This document shows, piece after piece, positions 17,903 through 28,229 of a DNA stretch of 64,000 nt. This DNA is from Escherichia coli (GTDB taxonomy: Bacteria; Pseudomonadota; Gammaproteobacteria; Enterobacterales; Enterobacteriaceae), in assembly GCF_011881725.1 (NCBI RefSeq), contig NZ_JAATUR010000007.1, forward strand, positions 51,797 through 115,796, given 5' to 3'. Position 1 is the first letter of the stretch. Each line of letters starts with the position of its first letter. The notes beneath the pieces were generated by a model. It searched no databases and was not told the DNA's origin. It saw only the letters and a list, made by a program, of their open reading frames with translations. The translations under genes were made by a program, and so were the position numbers.

Positions 17903-18835
17903 TTAAAACATCTGTTTTGAACCAGAACTAATTTGCACAGGTATTCCCGATCGACGTTGCAACGCAGCATTTGCGCGATTCACATCAACCTCTTGCCCGT
18001 TGATAAACGCTCGCAAAGAAGGCGTTACCGGCAATGGCACTTTTCTGTCGGACTCATATTCCGCCCGATTGCGCGACAACGGTTCATGAACTTCCAGCCA
18101 CTTTGAACCATCCAGTTCCGTTGTGTATTTCACTGGCTGATCAATAATTTGCACACGCGTTCCCACCGGAACATTATCAAACAGATATTTGATATCGTCA
18201 TTGCGCAGGCGAATACAGCCCTGACTCACCCGTAGACCAATACCAAAATTGGCATTAGTACCGTGGATGGCATAAAGCCGACCAATATAGATGGCATAAA
18301 GGCCCATAGGATTCTCAGGACCCGCTGGGACAAATGCAGGCAGGCTCTCCCCTCGTTTCGCATATTCGCGTCGGGTGTTTGGTGTTGGCGTCCAGGTTGG
18401 TGCTTCTTGTTTACGCTCAACGGTAGTCACCCAATTACGCGGAGTTTCACGCCCAGCCTGACCGATCCCGATTGGAAACACTTCTACAGTATTACTGTCT
18501 GGCGGATAGTAATAAAGACGCATCTCGGCAACGTTAACCACAATCCCTTTACGTATAGTGTCGGGCAAAATCAGTTGCTGCGGAATGGTGAGTTGCGAGC
18601 CCGACTTCGGCAAGAAAACGTCAGTCCCGGGATTCGCTTCCAGCATATTACTCAGCCCTTGCCCGTACTGCGCAGCAAAGGTTTCCAGTGGCTGGGAATT
18701 ATGGTCAGGAACAGTTACCGTAAGTGGATACCCCACTAAACGGCTACCCTCTGGTGGTAGTGGATAAGTTACCGCCAGACTATTCTGGCTGGCCAAAAGC
18801 AGAAAAAATGAACAAAGAATTTTTACACGACGCAT
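17903..18835 (-). CDS. ldtA: LdtA (ErfK), periplasmic L,D-transpeptidase
   Basis: Encodes 310 residues from [11 protein letters not shown] signal peptide ([10 protein letters not shown], cleavage near residue 21) is followed by a LysM-like N-terminal part and a YkuD catalytic domain at about residues 97-235. The catalytic signature is intact, with His191 (AIHGT) and Cys207 (VSQGCIRL). ErfK/YcfS/YbiS-type enzymes cross-link the C-terminal Lys of Braun lipoprotein to diaminopimelate in peptidoglycan. One extra Met codon precedes this start. The gene follows asnV tail to tail and is next to cobT on the same strand. Confidence 0.95.
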   Translation of the reverse strand: MRRVKILCSFFLLLASQNSLAVTYPLPPEGSRLVGYPLTVTVPDHNSQPLETFAAQYGQGLSNMLEANPGTDVFLPKSGSQLTIPQQLILPDTIRKGIVVNVAEMRLYYYPPDSNTVEVFPIGIGQAGRETPRNWVTTVERKQEAPTWTPTPNTRREYAKRGESLPAFVPAGPENPMGLYAIYIGRLYAIHGTNANFGIGLRVSQGCIRLRNDDIKYLFDNVPVGTRVQIIDQPVKYTTELDGSKWLEVHEPLSRNRAEYESDRKVPLPVTPSLRAFINGQEVDVNRANAALQRRSGIPVQISSGSKQMF

Positions 18836-18898
18836 CATGTCCCTTTCCTAAGTCGCGAAAGCTATTCGAAAAGTATAGCTTTTATCAGACTTTGCGTT

Positions 18899-19978
18899 TT
18901 AGCTGTTCAATTCAGAAGTCGTATTCCCCGGAAGAATAATATTACTGGCAGCAAGTTCACCCATATGGCTGTATATCGCGCAGGCAGATTCAATGACTGG
19001 CATTGCCAGAGCTGCCCCACTCCCTTCACCTAAACGCATTTCCATATGGAGAAAAGGCTCCAGCGCTAAATGCGCCAGTGCAATACGCGCTCCTTTTTCT
19101 GCCGACAAATGGGAAGGAACAAGATAGGGCTTGATTGCTGGCGACATCTGGCAGGCGGCAAGTGCAGCGGCATAAGAAAGAAATCCATCCAGCAGCACGG
19201 GTAAACCGCAGGAAGCGGCACCTAACATCACGCCAGCCATTCCGACCAAATCAAACCCACCCACTTTGGCAAGGACATCAATACCATCCAGAGGATTCGG
19301 TTGATTCAATGTTATTGCCCGACGAACAACATCAACTTTGTTAGCCAGTTTATCTGTCGGCAGATTTGCGCCAATCCCAACCACTTCTTCGGGATCGCGT
19401 CCAGTAATTGTGCTGACTATCGCTGCTGCCGGTGTGGTGTTTGCCATCCCAAGTTCACCTACACCAAACAGCGTGACACCGTTTTTTGCCAACTTACGTG
19501 TATAATGTATAACGTCCAGAAGTAACTCTTCAGCCTGGCAGAGACTCATTGCCGGACCTGAAGCAATATTGCCGCTACCTCGAGCGACACGCATATTGAT
19601 TAGCCCGGGGATCGGCTCAGCGGTATCAATCCCAACATCAATCACGTGAACTTTAGCGCCCGCTTGTGCTGCCAGCACACATACACCAGTTGTGCCGCGT
19701 GTCATATTTTGAGCCTGAATGGCTGTCACCGCTTTCGGGGAAATAGCGACACCTTCATCCCAGACGCCGTGATCAGCACACATAACCAGTATCGCTTTTT
19801 GGCCCACATGCGGTACGCCATTCAACCCCGGCATTCCTGCCAACTGTACGGCAAGCGTCTCCAGCCTTCCCAGACTACCGACGGGTTTGAGTAACCCGTC
19901 AATATAGCGTTGCGCACGCGACATAGAGGCAGGATCGATGGCAGGGATCGTATTCAGTAAATCGGCAAGTGTTTGCAT
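18899..19978 (-). CDS. cobT: CobT, nicotinate-nucleotide:dimethylbenzimidazole phosphoribosyltransferase
   Basis: Encodes 359 residues. Makes alpha-ribazole 5'-phosphate, the lower-ligand precursor of cobalamin, from nicotinate mononucleotide and 5,6-dimethylbenzimidazole. Family features seen are [20 protein letters not shown] near residue 80, [16 protein letters not shown] near 175 and the C-terminal [16 protein letters not shown] with the catalytic Glu (Glu317 in Salmonella). Last gene of the cobU-cobS-cobT group, 11 bases after cobS. It allows cobinamide salvage without de novo corrin synthesis. Confidence 0.96.
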   Translation of the reverse strand: MQTLADLLNTIPAIDPASMSRAQRYIDGLLKPVGSLGRLETLAVQLAGMPGLNGVPHVGQKAILVMCADHGVWDEGVAISPKAVTAIQAQNMTRGTTGVCVLAAQAGAKVHVIDVGIDTAEPIPGLINMRVARGSGNIASGPAMSLCQAEELLLDVIHYTRKLAKNGVTLFGVGELGMANTTPAAAIVSTITGRDPEEVVGIGANLPTDKLANKVDVVRRAITLNQPNPLDGIDVLAKVGGFDLVGMAGVMLGAASCGLPVLLDGFLSYAAALAACQMSPAIKPYLVPSHLSAEKGARIALAHLALEPFLHMEMRLGEGSGAALAMPVIESACAIYSHMGELAASNIILPGNTTSELNS

Positions 19979-19989
19979 GTAGCGTCTCT

Positions 19990-20733
19990 TTATAGCAGTG
20001 CCAGCAGGAAAACCAGTTCACCAAGCTCTATGGCTGCTCCCAGCGTATCGCCCGTTTGCCCGCCCAGTGTCCGTTTGAGAAGCTGACCGAGGATGAAAAT
20101 CGCCACCATCGTCACCACCATAGCAGCCACACCATGCATACCCGGCAATAATACGGCAGCAAAAATAGCGGCTAAGCCGAGTGTGACGCAGGTTTGTCGC
20201 CCATCAATTTTGCCAATGAACACATTGCCAAGCCCTTCTTCTCGCGCATAACGATGACGATACATCAATAATGCGGCAGTCCCGCGGCTGACCGCACATG
20301 CTGCCGCCAGCGATGCAAGGATCGGTTCGCCACGCAGAGCCAACTCGCTTAACACCAGAATCTTTGCCAGTACCACAAAAATCAACGCCAGACCGCCGTG
20401 GGTGCCTAAACGGCTATCACGCATGATTTCCAACATGCGATCGCGGCTACGTGCAGAAAATACGCCATCACAGGTATCAGCGAGGCCGTCCAGATGGAAT
20501 CCCCCGGTCATCAGCGCCAGCACAAGTACGCTAAACAGTGCCGCCAGTGGTACGCCACACCATGCCTGCAGCACCATGAAGACCAGCCCGCTAATCGCGC
20601 CAAGCAATAATCCAATCAAAGGAAAAGTAATGATACCGCGAGAATAATGCTCGAAATCCAGCCCCTGAGACCAACGATGCGGTACAGGCAGACGCGTAAT
20701 AAAAGAGAGCATCGCCCAAAATAATTTACTCAT
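19990..20733 (-). CDS. cobS: CobS, adenosylcobalamin 5'-phosphate synthase
   Basis: Encodes 247 residues, an integral membrane protein with about six hydrophobic helices. It joins adenosylcobinamide-GDP to alpha-ribazole (phosphate) at the inner membrane. The metal-binding motif [17 protein letters not shown] is at about residues 77-93. Its start overlaps the cobU stop by 4 bases (ATGA), so translation is coupled. Residues before MSKLFWAM in the frame belong to the cobU region and are not used. Confidence 0.96.
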   Translation of the reverse strand: MSKLFWAMLSFITRLPVPHRWSQGLDFEHYSRGIITFPLIGLLLGAISGLVFMVLQAWCGVPLAALFSVLVLALMTGGFHLDGLADTCDGVFSARSRDRMLEIMRDSRLGTHGGLALIFVVLAKILVLSELALRGEPILASLAAACAVSRGTAALLMYRHRYAREEGLGNVFIGKIDGRQTCVTLGLAAIFAAVLLPGMHGVAAMVVTMVAIFILGQLLKRTLGGQTGDTLGAAIELGELVFLLALL

Positions 20734-21275
20734 TTGATTTTTACTCCAATACCCGAAACCACCAGCCATACTTCATCTGCCGCAGCAGCCAACTGCTGAT
20801 TTACCCGCCCGGCAATATCACGAAAATGTCGAGCAAGACGATTTTCCGGCACAATCCCCATTCCCACTTCATTGGTCACTAATACGACCTTTGCAGGGCA
20901 ACGTTGGCAAGCGGCAGTCAACGACCTGATCTCACCATTGATCGCCTGCTCCATCGCCACATAATCCCATTCTTCAGGGGCTTTATCCCCGCCATATTCA
21001 AACAATAGATTAGTCACCATTGTCGTAATGCATTCCAGCAACACAGCGTCTTGCGGATGAATATCCTCATTAATTAACTCATCAAGCCGTTGCCAGCGTT
21101 CCACCGTGCGCCAGTGCGCCGGACGGCCCTGCCGATGATGCGCTATCCGTGCCGCCATCTCATCATCAAGAATTTGCGAAGTGGCGATATACAGAACCTG
21201 TGCAGAGCCCTCAATAAGCGCCTCGGCGTGCCGACTCTTCCCGCTTCGCGCCCCACCCGTCACCAGAATCATCAT
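20730..21275 (-). CDS. cobU: CobU, adenosylcobinamide kinase / guanylyltransferase
   Basis: Encodes 181 residues from [18 protein letters not shown]. The P-loop GGARSGKS is at residues 7-14; the His that carries GMP lies in the [12 protein letters not shown] segment, and [19 protein letters not shown] follows. It phosphorylates adenosylcobinamide and then transfers GMP. About 20 residues differ from the K-12 protein as recalled, more than in its neighbours. It is first of the three cob genes kept after loss of the cbi genes that precede it in Salmonella. Confidence 0.95.
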   Translation of the reverse strand: MMILVTGGARSGKSRHAEALIEGSAQVLYIATSQILDDEMAARIAHHRQGRPAHWRTVERWQRLDELINEDIHPQDAVLLECITTMVTNLLFEYGGDKAPEEWDYVAMEQAINGEIRSLTAACQRCPAKVVLVTNEVGMGIVPENRLARHFRDIAGRVNQQLAAAADEVWLVVSGIGVKIK

Positions 21276-21409
21276 ACGGGCTCCTGATTCAATTGTATGA
21301 TGGTATTCATTGACCAAAAAAATGTATGTTCCATTGTTACTGACCGTAATAACATTTCTTCCATTAATACTGCGCGTATTAAGAATAAAAATCCAGTATT
21401 CTCAATCCA

Positions 21410-21844
21410 TTACGAATGCGAGCGGCGTTGTGAAATAACCCTATGTTCCCTTGTTAACGTCCGACAAAAGGCGTCATTGGCAACGATTTCTCTGCATTGA
21501 CACATTTCATTCAGATATTGAATTAATGCCACTGCCTCGCCAGCCGGACCAGCCAGCAAACGGGCATGATGCTCTGCGATTAAGATTACCGTCGCGCCAT
21601 CAGGATGATAGAGGCTTTCTGGTGTGGATACCCCGTTTTCAGCAATCAATAACACCACTGAATAATCGGTATACGCATCTGATAACGATTGTGCTGACCC
21701 ACCGACCAAAGGCAGAAAACCTTGCTGCCAGTCCTTACCGATAAAACACGTCATTGGCAAAACTTCAGCCAGATGTTTAGCCAGTTCAATATCGCCAGAG
21801 GAGAGGCAAAAAAGGGCTATCGATTCGGGCCTTATCGTTTTCAT
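21410..21844 (-). pseudogene. cbiG: Truncated CbiG (cobalt-precorrin-5A hydrolase) N-terminal relic
   Basis: A 144-residue frame starting MKTIRPESIALFCLSSG after a GGAGGG ribosome site 8 bases upstream. Against the Salmonella CbiG N-terminus (about 350 aa in full, recalled) it shares PESIALFCL, LAK-LA--LP-TCF, GFLP--GG-AQ and L-G-AG-A-AL--YL in the same order. After about residue 115 the similarity ends, and the catalytic C-terminal domain is gone. In Salmonella cbiG is in the middle of the cbi operon that precedes cobU, the same position as here. It could still be translated, but a working hydrolase is very unlikely. Confidence 0.75.
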
Positions 21845-21975
21845 ACCCACCACCCTCCGCTTAGTTTTCTGTAATAACGGTCAGGTTGATATGCAATGAA
21901 AAAAGATTTCCGCGCATTAAGTACAGTTCTGGTCTCTGTCGACGCTATGATGAATGAACTAAATGATGCCGCCAT
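21841..21975 (-). pseudogene. 44-codon relic ORF from the cbi operon (cbiA start joined to later cbi sequence?)
   Basis: On the minus strand ATG GCG GCA... is preceded by AAGGAT and runs 44 codons to a TGA that overlaps the cbiG relic ATG (ATGA). The first residues MAASFSSFIIAST recall the CbiA start MAARHHAFILAGT in spacing (M-A-A, F-I-x-A-x-T). The stop/start overlap is the normal junction of neighbouring cbi genes. I infer that a deletion removed most of cbiA to cbiF, leaving the first codons of cbiA joined out of register to downstream sequence. The peptide itself is probably without function. Confidence 0.45.
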
Positions 21976-22074
21976 ACCATGATCCTTTCAGGGTGGTAGG
22001 GGTATAAAGACGCGCCAGTACTCAACCGGGCGCTTCCGGGCAACCCACTTCCCACCGAAGTTGTTGGTATTGAC

Positions 22075-22230
22075 TGACAGGCAGGTCTTCTGGCTTAGCG
22101 TCATCCTTCCCCGACCTTCCCAATCTCGCGATCAGTGGTATTTTCGGAGTCGTCAGCATTACAGCAGCGGGGGCTGCGAGGGATTCCCACCCTCTTCCCT
22201 GGCACAAATGTGCCAAACCTGTCAGCGTCT
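22075..22230 (-). promoter_or_regulatory. Cobalamin (B12) riboswitch
   Basis: Minus strand carries the class I adenosylcobalamin aptamer: the core GGGAAGAGGGTGGGAATCCC at about 22183-22202, then GCAGCCCCCGCTGCTGTAA and finally the B12 box GCCAGAAGACCTGCC at about 22081-22095. It is the leader of the former cbi-cob operon. It now precedes the cbi relics by about 100 bases, with cobUST beyond. In Salmonella this leader blocks translation of the first cbi gene when adenosylcobalamin is plentiful. Confidence 0.93.
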
Positions 22231-22320
22231 GTTATGAGCTGATGTTACATTTCCTGTAACACGTAAATAAATTATTACTGTCAGAGTTTATTTAATCATC
22301 CCTCATTTTTTACATTGATT

Positions 22321-23235
22321 TTATGCCGTTTCCACTGCGGTATTATCGCTAATTTGCTGACGATATACCTGCGGTGTTACCTGATAGGTTTGACGAAAAA
22401 CTTTGCAAAAATAACTGGTTTGCGAAAAGCCTAAATTACGCGCAATGCTGGCAATGCTCCAGTCGCTATGGCACAGCAACTCGCGGGCACTGGCCATTCG
22501 TTGTTGGTTTACCCACGCATTAAAACCAATTCCATGATATTTCTTAAACAACTTACTGAAATAATAAGGACTTAGATAAACATGCGAGGCGACATCCTCC
22601 AGACGCAAATCGTCTGATAAATGCGCATCAATATAACGCAATGCTTTTTTCATTTTATTATCGTGGGGATTAGACGCTCGAGTCTGACGTATAGAATCCG
22701 TATGAGATTTGTTCTCTTTAATAACGACAAAATTGAGTTGCTTTTTAAGGCAGTTCTCCACAATCAACTTCAATAAATCAGCAGAGGCCATAACTCGCGA
22801 GTAATCCATCTCCGGGACTTTACGAAATTCATTCAGTAATTCGGGATCTGCCTGCCAACAATTATCGACATTCAGAATATCAATCAAATCGACATCACCA
22901 TTACGCAGACGAACTTGCCCGCACAACACGAAGCCAACTAAATGCCCGGCGATCACCAGAGGAATAGAGAAATCGGTTAATCCTGCATGGCAGCGATAAA
23001 TACAAGGCTGATCGGATTTAGAGGCTTCCAGGCCTCCACACCGATCACTCATACGGCAGCGAGTGCTAAGTTGTGGATGTTGCCGCATCATCTGGCAAAA
23101 AGGGGTGAAGTTAAATAGCTCGGAAATTTCGTCACCGTGGATATTGACCACGACAACCGCAAGGCTGGTCGCCTGCGCAAAATCCTGCGCGATTTTATTA
23201 ATGAGTTCTGAATTAAGTGTCGCCGCAGAAATCAT
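22321..23235 (-). CDS. pocR: PocR, AraC-type activator of cob and pdu genes
   Basis: Encodes 304 residues. The N-terminal PocR sensor domain (about residues 8-170) contains a Cys-rich segment (FCQMM, STRCRMSDRCGG, QPCIYRCHAGL) and binds 1,2-propanediol. The C-terminal AraC/XylS double helix-turn-helix (about residues 195-295) ends in SIASIARNLGFSQTSYFCKVFRQTYQVTPQVYR. It closely matches Salmonella PocR, which activates pocR, pduF, pduABC... and cbi-cob. It stands between the cob remains and pduF, as in Salmonella. Confidence 0.95.
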   Translation of the reverse strand: MISAATLNSELINKIAQDFAQATSLAVVVVNIHGDEISELFNFTPFCQMMRQHPQLSTRCRMSDRCGGLEASKSDQPCIYRCHAGLTDFSIPLVIAGHLVGFVLCGQVRLRNGDVDLIDILNVDNCWQADPELLNEFRKVPEMDYSRVMASADLLKLIVENCLKKQLNFVVIKENKSHTDSIRQTRASNPHDNKMKKALRYIDAHLSDDLRLEDVASHVYLSPYYFSKLFKKYHGIGFNAWVNQQRMASARELLCHSDWSIASIARNLGFSQTSYFCKVFRQTYQVTPQVYRQQISDNTAVETA

Positions 23236-23343
23236 GATAAAACCTCCCAGTTAATTTATTGTTATTGTAAAACAATTGCTTTACATTTAATCTTCACATC
23301 ATCCCTGATGATTTACTGACGAGAAGCAAAAAGGACAATAACA

Positions 23344-23372
23344 AAAGCCTCCGTGAAGCGGGAGACTTTTTA
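23344..23372. terminator. Bidirectional hairpin between pduF and pocR
   Basis: Imperfect stem AAAGCCTCC/GGGAGACTTT with A/T tracts on both sides, positioned after neither gene's stop but 5' of pocR and 28-70 bases before the pocR side promoter region; best read as an attenuator or terminator on the minus strand. Confidence 0.4.
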
Positions 23373-23437
23373 ATAAGTTCGGAAAGCAGATCACAAACAG
23401 TAAAAAAATAAACGTTTATAACTGCCAGGTTATTTCG

Positions 23438-24247
23438 TTATTCGCTGATTTCTTTAGGCGTAACGCTATTGACAGGTAAATTTTTTGCAATGAGATAGCG
23501 ATAAATCGCCGCGCCAGCACAGGCTCCAATGACAGGAGCAATAATGGGGACAATGAAATAAGGAATATTTCGTCCGCCGGTCATCGCAATTTCCCCCCAC
23601 CCTGCAAGCCAGGTGAAGATTTTTGGCCCAAAATCACGTGCTGGATTCATGGCAAAACCGGTTAATGGCCCGGTAGAAGCACCAATAACAGCAACCAGAA
23701 TACCAATAAGTAAAGGCGCAAGCGGTCCTTTGGGTACACCATTACCGTCATCGGTCAACGCCATAATCAACCCCATTAACATCGACGTTATAACTACTTC
23801 GACCAACGCAGCTTGCCATACATTTATCGCCGCTGCCGGGTAAGTACTGAAAATACTGGCGAGTTGTAAACTTTCTGCACTACCACGAACCATATTGTGA
23901 GCAGATTCAAAGTCAGTAAATAAACCGCTGTATAAAAAATACGCCAGAACCGCGCCACCAAAGGCTCCCGCTAACTGCGCCACACAAAATGGCAGCACTT
24001 TACGGCCTGGGAAAGCGGCAAACAGCCACAGAGCAATGGTAACTGCAGGGTTGAGATGTGCGCCGGAAATACCTGCCGTAAGGTAAACAGCAAGCGAAAT
24101 CCCTAACCCCCAAATGATACAAATTTCCCACAATCCCAGACTTGCTCCAGCAAGTTTCAGGGCGCACAAACAACCAATGCCAAAAAAGAGGAACAGTCCG
24201 GTGCCTAAAAACTCGGCAACGCATTGCGCCTTGAGTGAATCATTCAT
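23438..24247 (-). CDS. pduF: PduF, 1,2-propanediol diffusion facilitator (aquaglyceroporin)
   Basis: Encodes 269 residues from MNDSLKAQCVAEFLGTG; 15 codons upstream are open but do not match the family. It is a MIP-family channel with six helices and the two NPA boxes HLNPAVTIAL (near residue 65) and AMNPARDFGP (near 200), the latter followed by the Asp-Arg typical of glycerol-type channels. It admits propanediol through the inner membrane. It is transcribed divergently from pduA, and pocR lies downstream on the same strand. Confidence 0.94.
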   Translation of the reverse strand: MNDSLKAQCVAEFLGTGLFLFFGIGCLCALKLAGASLGLWEICIIWGLGISLAVYLTAGISGAHLNPAVTIALWLFAAFPGRKVLPFCVAQLAGAFGGAVLAYFLYSGLFTDFESAHNMVRGSAESLQLASIFSTYPAAAINVWQAALVEVVITSMLMGLIMALTDDGNGVPKGPLAPLLIGILVAVIGASTGPLTGFAMNPARDFGPKIFTWLAGWGEIAMTGGRNIPYFIVPIIAPVIGACAGAAIYRYLIAKNLPVNSVTPKEISE

Positions 24248-24760
24248 AGTGACACCTTCCTTTGCGAAGTTTATTTCTTCATCAGCCAACATAATTGCTG
24301 ATTGTTATGTATATCGACCGCAACTATAAAAATTGCTCTGGAGAAAATATTGCCAACATGCATGACAGACTCGTGGAAAAATCGTTCAAACATAGCAATT
24401 TATTGTCATTGCTAAATCATATAACACAGCGTTAATCAGTGTTGATAGCAATAATCATCGTCAAACTTTCACAATAAAAAATTGCCACCATGATATAATA
24501 AAATTAAAGCAAATATCACAATTCCCCTTCGTGAACCAAACTCGACGAAATATTATTCTCGATTACACTAACTATCCAACGCAATTAATTCACATTGAAA
24601 CACACACAAAACAACCAATAAATTAATAACATATAGTCTATAAAAGCAATTTAATAATATTTATCCTCTATTAATTCCCTCATCGTCCGATAAAGTCAGC
24701 CATTCTTTTTCCTCGCTTTTTTTTATAGTCATATCGTCAAAAAATCCAGGCGAGGTCTTT
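24248..24760. promoter_or_regulatory. Divergent pduF / pduA control region
   Basis: 513 bases without genes, strongly A+T-rich. It must hold the PocR-activated promoters of pduF (left) and pduA (right), and by analogy with Salmonella sites for CRP and ArcA. I see no unambiguous PocR box. The pduA ribosome site (CGAGG) is at 24750-24754. Confidence 0.6.
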
Positions 24761-25045
24761 ATGCAACAAGAAGCGTTAGGAATGGTAGAAACCAAAGGCT
24801 TAACTGCCGCCATAGAGGCCGCAGACGCCATGGTGAAGTCGGCAAATGTACTGTTGGTCGGCTACGAAAAAATTGGTTCCGGGCTGGTGACCGTCATCGT
24901 TCGTGGTGATGTCGGGGCCGTAAAAGCGGCAACAGACGCAGGTGCCGCCGCCGCGCGTAACGTTGGTGAAGTAAAAGCTGTACACGTTATTCCCCGCCCA
25001 CATACCGATGTCGAAAAAATCTTACCAAAGGGAATTAACTCATGA
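24761..25045 (+). CDS. pduA: PduA, hexameric microcompartment shell protein
   Basis: Encodes 94 residues, a single bacterial microcompartment (BMC) domain. It has the hallmark sequence [23 protein letters not shown], then [23 protein letters not shown] and the C-terminal [14 protein letters not shown]. Hexamers tile the shell facets, and the central pore passes propanediol while slowing propionaldehyde escape. First gene of the pdu operon; its end overlaps pduB by 4 bases. pduJ (30950) is a close paralogue. Confidence 0.96.
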   Translation: MQQEALGMVETKGLTAAIEAADAMVKSANVLLVGYEKIGSGLVTVIVRGDVGAVKAATDAGAAAARNVGEVKAVHVIPRPHTDVEKILPKGINS

Positions 25046-25854
25046 GCAGCAATGAACTGGTCGAACAGATCATGGCACAGGTCATCGCCCGCGTAGCGAC
25101 GCCAGAGCTTGAGGTTCTCCCGGTAACCACTCATCAAACACGAGAGACGGCTATGGCAGAAAAAAGCTGCACGTTAACGGAATTTGTTGGTACCGCTATT
25201 GGCGACACTGTAGGTCTGGTCATTGCGAATGTTGATAGCGCCCTATTGGACGCGATGAAACTCGAAAAGCGCTATCGCTCCATTGGCATTCTGGGCGCGC
25301 GTGTTGGCGCAGGTCCACACATTATGGCCGCGGATGAAGCGGTAAAAGCCACGAACACTGAAGTGATTAGCATTGAACTTCCTCGCGATACCAAAGGCGG
25401 TGCCGGACACGGCTCATTAATCCTCTTGGGTGGCAACGATGTTTCCGACGTGAAACGCGGTATTGAAGTTGCCCTGAAAGAACTCGACCGGACCTTTGGT
25501 GATGTCTATGCCAACGAAGCAGGTCATCTTGAATTGCAATATACCGCCCGCGCCAGCTATGCGCTGGAGAAAGCGTTTGGCGCACCTCTGGGTCGCGCTT
25601 GCGGCGTTATTGTCGGCGCTCCAGCCGCTGTTGGTGTTCTGATGGCCGATACCGCGTTGAAGTCCGCCAATGTGGATGTAGTGGCATACAGCTCACCTGC
25701 TCATGGCACCAGCTACAGCAATGAAGTCATTCTGATTATCTCTGGTGATTCCGGCGCAGTCCGTCAGGCGGTCATCTCCGCACGCGAAATCGGTAAAACC
25801 GTACTTTCGACTCTTAGCGATACACCGAAAAACGATCGCCCTTCCTACATCTGA
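25042..25854 (+). CDS. pduB: PduB / PduB', trimeric tandem-BMC shell protein
   Basis: Encodes 270 residues with two BMC-like domains (about 50-150 and 160-260). An internal ATG at codon 38 (25153, [16 protein letters not shown] upstream) is the start of the shorter PduB' form made in Salmonella, so two products are expected. The extra N-terminal segment of PduB (residues 1-37, including an amphipathic stretch [14 protein letters not shown]) ties the enzyme core to the shell. Confidence 0.95.
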   Translation: MSSNELVEQIMAQVIARVATPELEVLPVTTHQTRETAMAEKSCTLTEFVGTAIGDTVGLVIANVDSALLDAMKLEKRYRSIGILGARVGAGPHIMAADEAVKATNTEVISIELPRDTKGGAGHGSLILLGGNDVSDVKRGIEVALKELDRTFGDVYANEAGHLELQYTARASYALEKAFGAPLGRACGVIVGAPAAVGVLMADTALKSANVDVVAYSSPAHGTSYSNEVILIISGDSGAVRQAVISAREIGKTVLSTLSDTPKNDRPSYI

Positions 25855-25872
25855 ATTTCCTGAGGCAGATTC

Positions 25873-27537
25873 ATGAGATCGAAAAGATTTGAAGCACTGG
25901 CAAAACGCCCGGTCAACCAGGACGGTTTCGTCAAAGAGTGGATTGAAGAAGGCTTCATTGCGATGGAAAGCCCGAACGACCCTAAACCGTCAATCAAAAT
26001 TGTTAACGGAATCGTCACCGAACTGGATGGAAAACCCTCCAGCCAGTTTGACCTGATCGACCACTTTATCGCCCGCTACGGCATCAATCTCTCGCGTGCC
26101 GAAGAAGTCATCGCGATGGATTCGGTAAAACTCGCCAATATGTTGTGCGATCCCAATGTCAAACGTAGCGATATCGTTCCTCTTACCACTGCAATGACGC
26201 CCGCTAAAATCGTCGAAGTCGTTTCACAGATGAACGTGGTAGAGATGATGATGGCGATGCAAAAAATGCGCGCCCGTCGAACCCCTTCGCAACAGGCTCA
26301 CGTCACCAACGTTAAAGATAATCCGGTACAAATTGCTGCCGACGCAGCTGAAGGTGCATGGCGTGGTTTTGATGAACAGGAAACCACGGTTGCCGTTGCT
26401 CGCTATGCGCCGTTCAACGCCATCGCTCTGTTGGTAGGTTCGCAGGTAGGGCGCCCGGGCGTTTTGACCCAGTGTTCACTGGAAGAAGCCACCGAACTGA
26501 AACTCGGTATGTTAGGCCATACCTGTTACGCCGAAACAATTTCTGTCTACGGCACAGAACCCGTTTTCACCGATGGCGATGATACCCCGTGGTCAAAAGG
26601 ATTTCTCGCGTCGTCTTATGCTTCTCGCGGCTTGAAAATGCGCTTTACTTCCGGTTCCGGCTCTGAAGTGCAAATGGGCTATGCGGAAGGAAAATCAATG
26701 CTTTATCTTGAGGCGCGTTGCATTTACATCACCAAAGCTGCAGGTGTTCAGGGGCTGCAGAATGGTTCGGTAAGTTGTATTGGCGTTCCATCGGCTGTGC
26801 CGTCAGGCATCCGTGCAGTGCTGGCGGAAAACTTAATTTGCTCATCGCTGGATCTGGAATGTGCCTCCAGTAATGACCAGACCTTTACTCACTCAGATAT
26901 GCGCCGTACCGCGCGTTTCCTGATGCAGTTTCTGCCAGGCACTGACTTCATCTCATCCGGTTTTTCCGCTGTGCCGAACTACGACAACATGTTTGCTGGT
27001 TCAAACGAAGATGCCGAAGACTTCGATGATTACAACGTCATTCAACGTGACCTGAAGGTTGATGGCGGCCTGCGACCAGTGCGCGAAGAAGATGTTGTCG
27101 CCATCCGCAATAAAGCCGCACGCGCTTTACAGGCTGTCTTTGCTGGTATGGGATTACCCCCTATTACCGATAAAGAAGTTGAAGCGGCAACCTATGCCCA
27201 CGGCTCGAAAGACATGCCAGAGCGCAACATCGTGGAAGACATAAAGTTTGCTCAGGAAATTATCAATAAAAACCGTAACAGCCTGGAGGTTGTGAAAGCC
27301 CTGGCTCAGGGCGGTTTCACCGATGTCGCTCAGGACATGCTCAACATGCAGAAAGCGAAACTGACCGGCGATTATCTCCATACCTCAGCCATTATCGTCG
27401 ATGACGGACAAGTGCTCTCAGCGGTCAATGACGTCAATGATTACGCCGGACCGGCTACAGGTTATCGCCTGCAAGGGGAACGCTGGGAAGAGATCAAAAA
27501 TATTCCCGGTGCACTTGATCCCAACGAAATTGACTAA
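25873..27537 (+). CDS. pduC: PduC, B12-dependent propanediol dehydratase large subunit
   Basis: Encodes 554 residues, full length. Contains the TIM barrel that forms the active site with adenosylcobalamin, turning 1,2-propanediol into propionaldehyde. Segments such as ETISVYGTEPVF, MRFTSGSGSEVQMGYAEGKSMLYLEARC and FISSGFSAVPNYDNMFAGSNEDAEDFDDYN match the diol dehydratase family closely. Start follows GAGGCAG. Works as (PduCDE)2 inside the microcompartment. Confidence 0.97.
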   Translation: MRSKRFEALAKRPVNQDGFVKEWIEEGFIAMESPNDPKPSIKIVNGIVTELDGKPSSQFDLIDHFIARYGINLSRAEEVIAMDSVKLANMLCDPNVKRSDIVPLTTAMTPAKIVEVVSQMNVVEMMMAMQKMRARRTPSQQAHVTNVKDNPVQIAADAAEGAWRGFDEQETTVAVARYAPFNAIALLVGSQVGRPGVLTQCSLEEATELKLGMLGHTCYAETISVYGTEPVFTDGDDTPWSKGFLASSYASRGLKMRFTSGSGSEVQMGYAEGKSMLYLEARCIYITKAAGVQGLQNGSVSCIGVPSAVPSGIRAVLAENLICSSLDLECASSNDQTFTHSDMRRTARFLMQFLPGTDFISSGFSAVPNYDNMFAGSNEDAEDFDDYNVIQRDLKVDGGLRPVREEDVVAIRNKAARALQAVFAGMGLPPITDKEVEAATYAHGSKDMPERNIVEDIKFAQEIINKNRNSLEVVKALAQGGFTDVAQDMLNMQKAKLTGDYLHTSAIIVDDGQVLSAVNDVNDYAGPATGYRLQGERWEEIKNIPGALDPNEID

Positions 27538-27546
27538 GGGTGAGAA

Positions 27547-28215
27547 ATGGAAATTAACGAAAAATTACTGCGTCAGATCATCGAAGACGTGCTGGCAGAA
27601 ATGCAAACCAGCGACAAGTCCGTTTCATTTCGCGCACCTGCCGCCGCAACTGTCTCTTCCGCGCCAGATACCGGGAGTTTTTTGACCGAAATTGGCGAAG
27701 CCCAACAAGGCACTCAGCAGGATGAAGTCATTATTGCTGTAGGCCCGGCGTTTGGCCTGGCGCAGACCGTCAATATTATTGGCATTCCGCATAAAAACAT
27801 CTTGCGTGAAGTGATTGCCGGTATCGAAGAAGAAGGCATTAAAGCTCGTGTAATTCGCTGCTTTAAATCGTCTGATGTCGCCTTCGTGGCGGTTGAAGGC
27901 GATCGCCTTAGTGGTTCCGGCATAGCTATTGGTATTCAGTCGAAAGGCACCACGGTTATCCACCAGCAAGGTCTTCCTCCCTTGTCTAACCTGGAACTTT
28001 TCCCACAAGCGCCCTTGTTAACGCTGGAAACTTATCGCCAGATTGGCAAAAACGCCGCTCGTTATGCGAAGCGTGAGTCACCACAACCTGTGCCGACCCT
28101 CAACGATCAAATGGCGCGGCCAAAATACCAGGCTAAGTCTGCCATTTTGCATATCAAAGAGACGAAGTACGTGGTAACGGGCAAAAAACCGCAAGAACTG
28201 CGCGTGACGTTTTAA
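27547..28215 (+). CDS. pduD: PduD, propanediol dehydratase medium subunit
   Basis: Encodes 222 residues. The first 18 or so ([19 protein letters not shown]) form the amphipathic encapsulation helix that carries the whole dehydratase into the shell. The rest ([36 protein letters not shown]) is the Rossmann-like part that binds cobalamin together with PduC. Starts 9 bases after pduC. Confidence 0.96.
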   Translation: MEINEKLLRQIIEDVLAEMQTSDKSVSFRAPAAATVSSAPDTGSFLTEIGEAQQGTQQDEVIIAVGPAFGLAQTVNIIGIPHKNILREVIAGIEEEGIKARVIRCFKSSDVAFVAVEGDRLSGSGIAIGIQSKGTTVIHQQGLPPLSNLELFPQAPLLTLETYRQIGKNAARYAKRESPQPVPTLNDQMARPKYQAKSAILHIKETKYVVTGKKPQELRVTF

Positions 28216-28229
28216 CAAAGGAAACTTTC

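Noticed and set aside
22022..22216. 64-codon minus-strand frame
   Set aside because: It coincides with the cobalamin riboswitch aptamer, whose structure explains the sequence.
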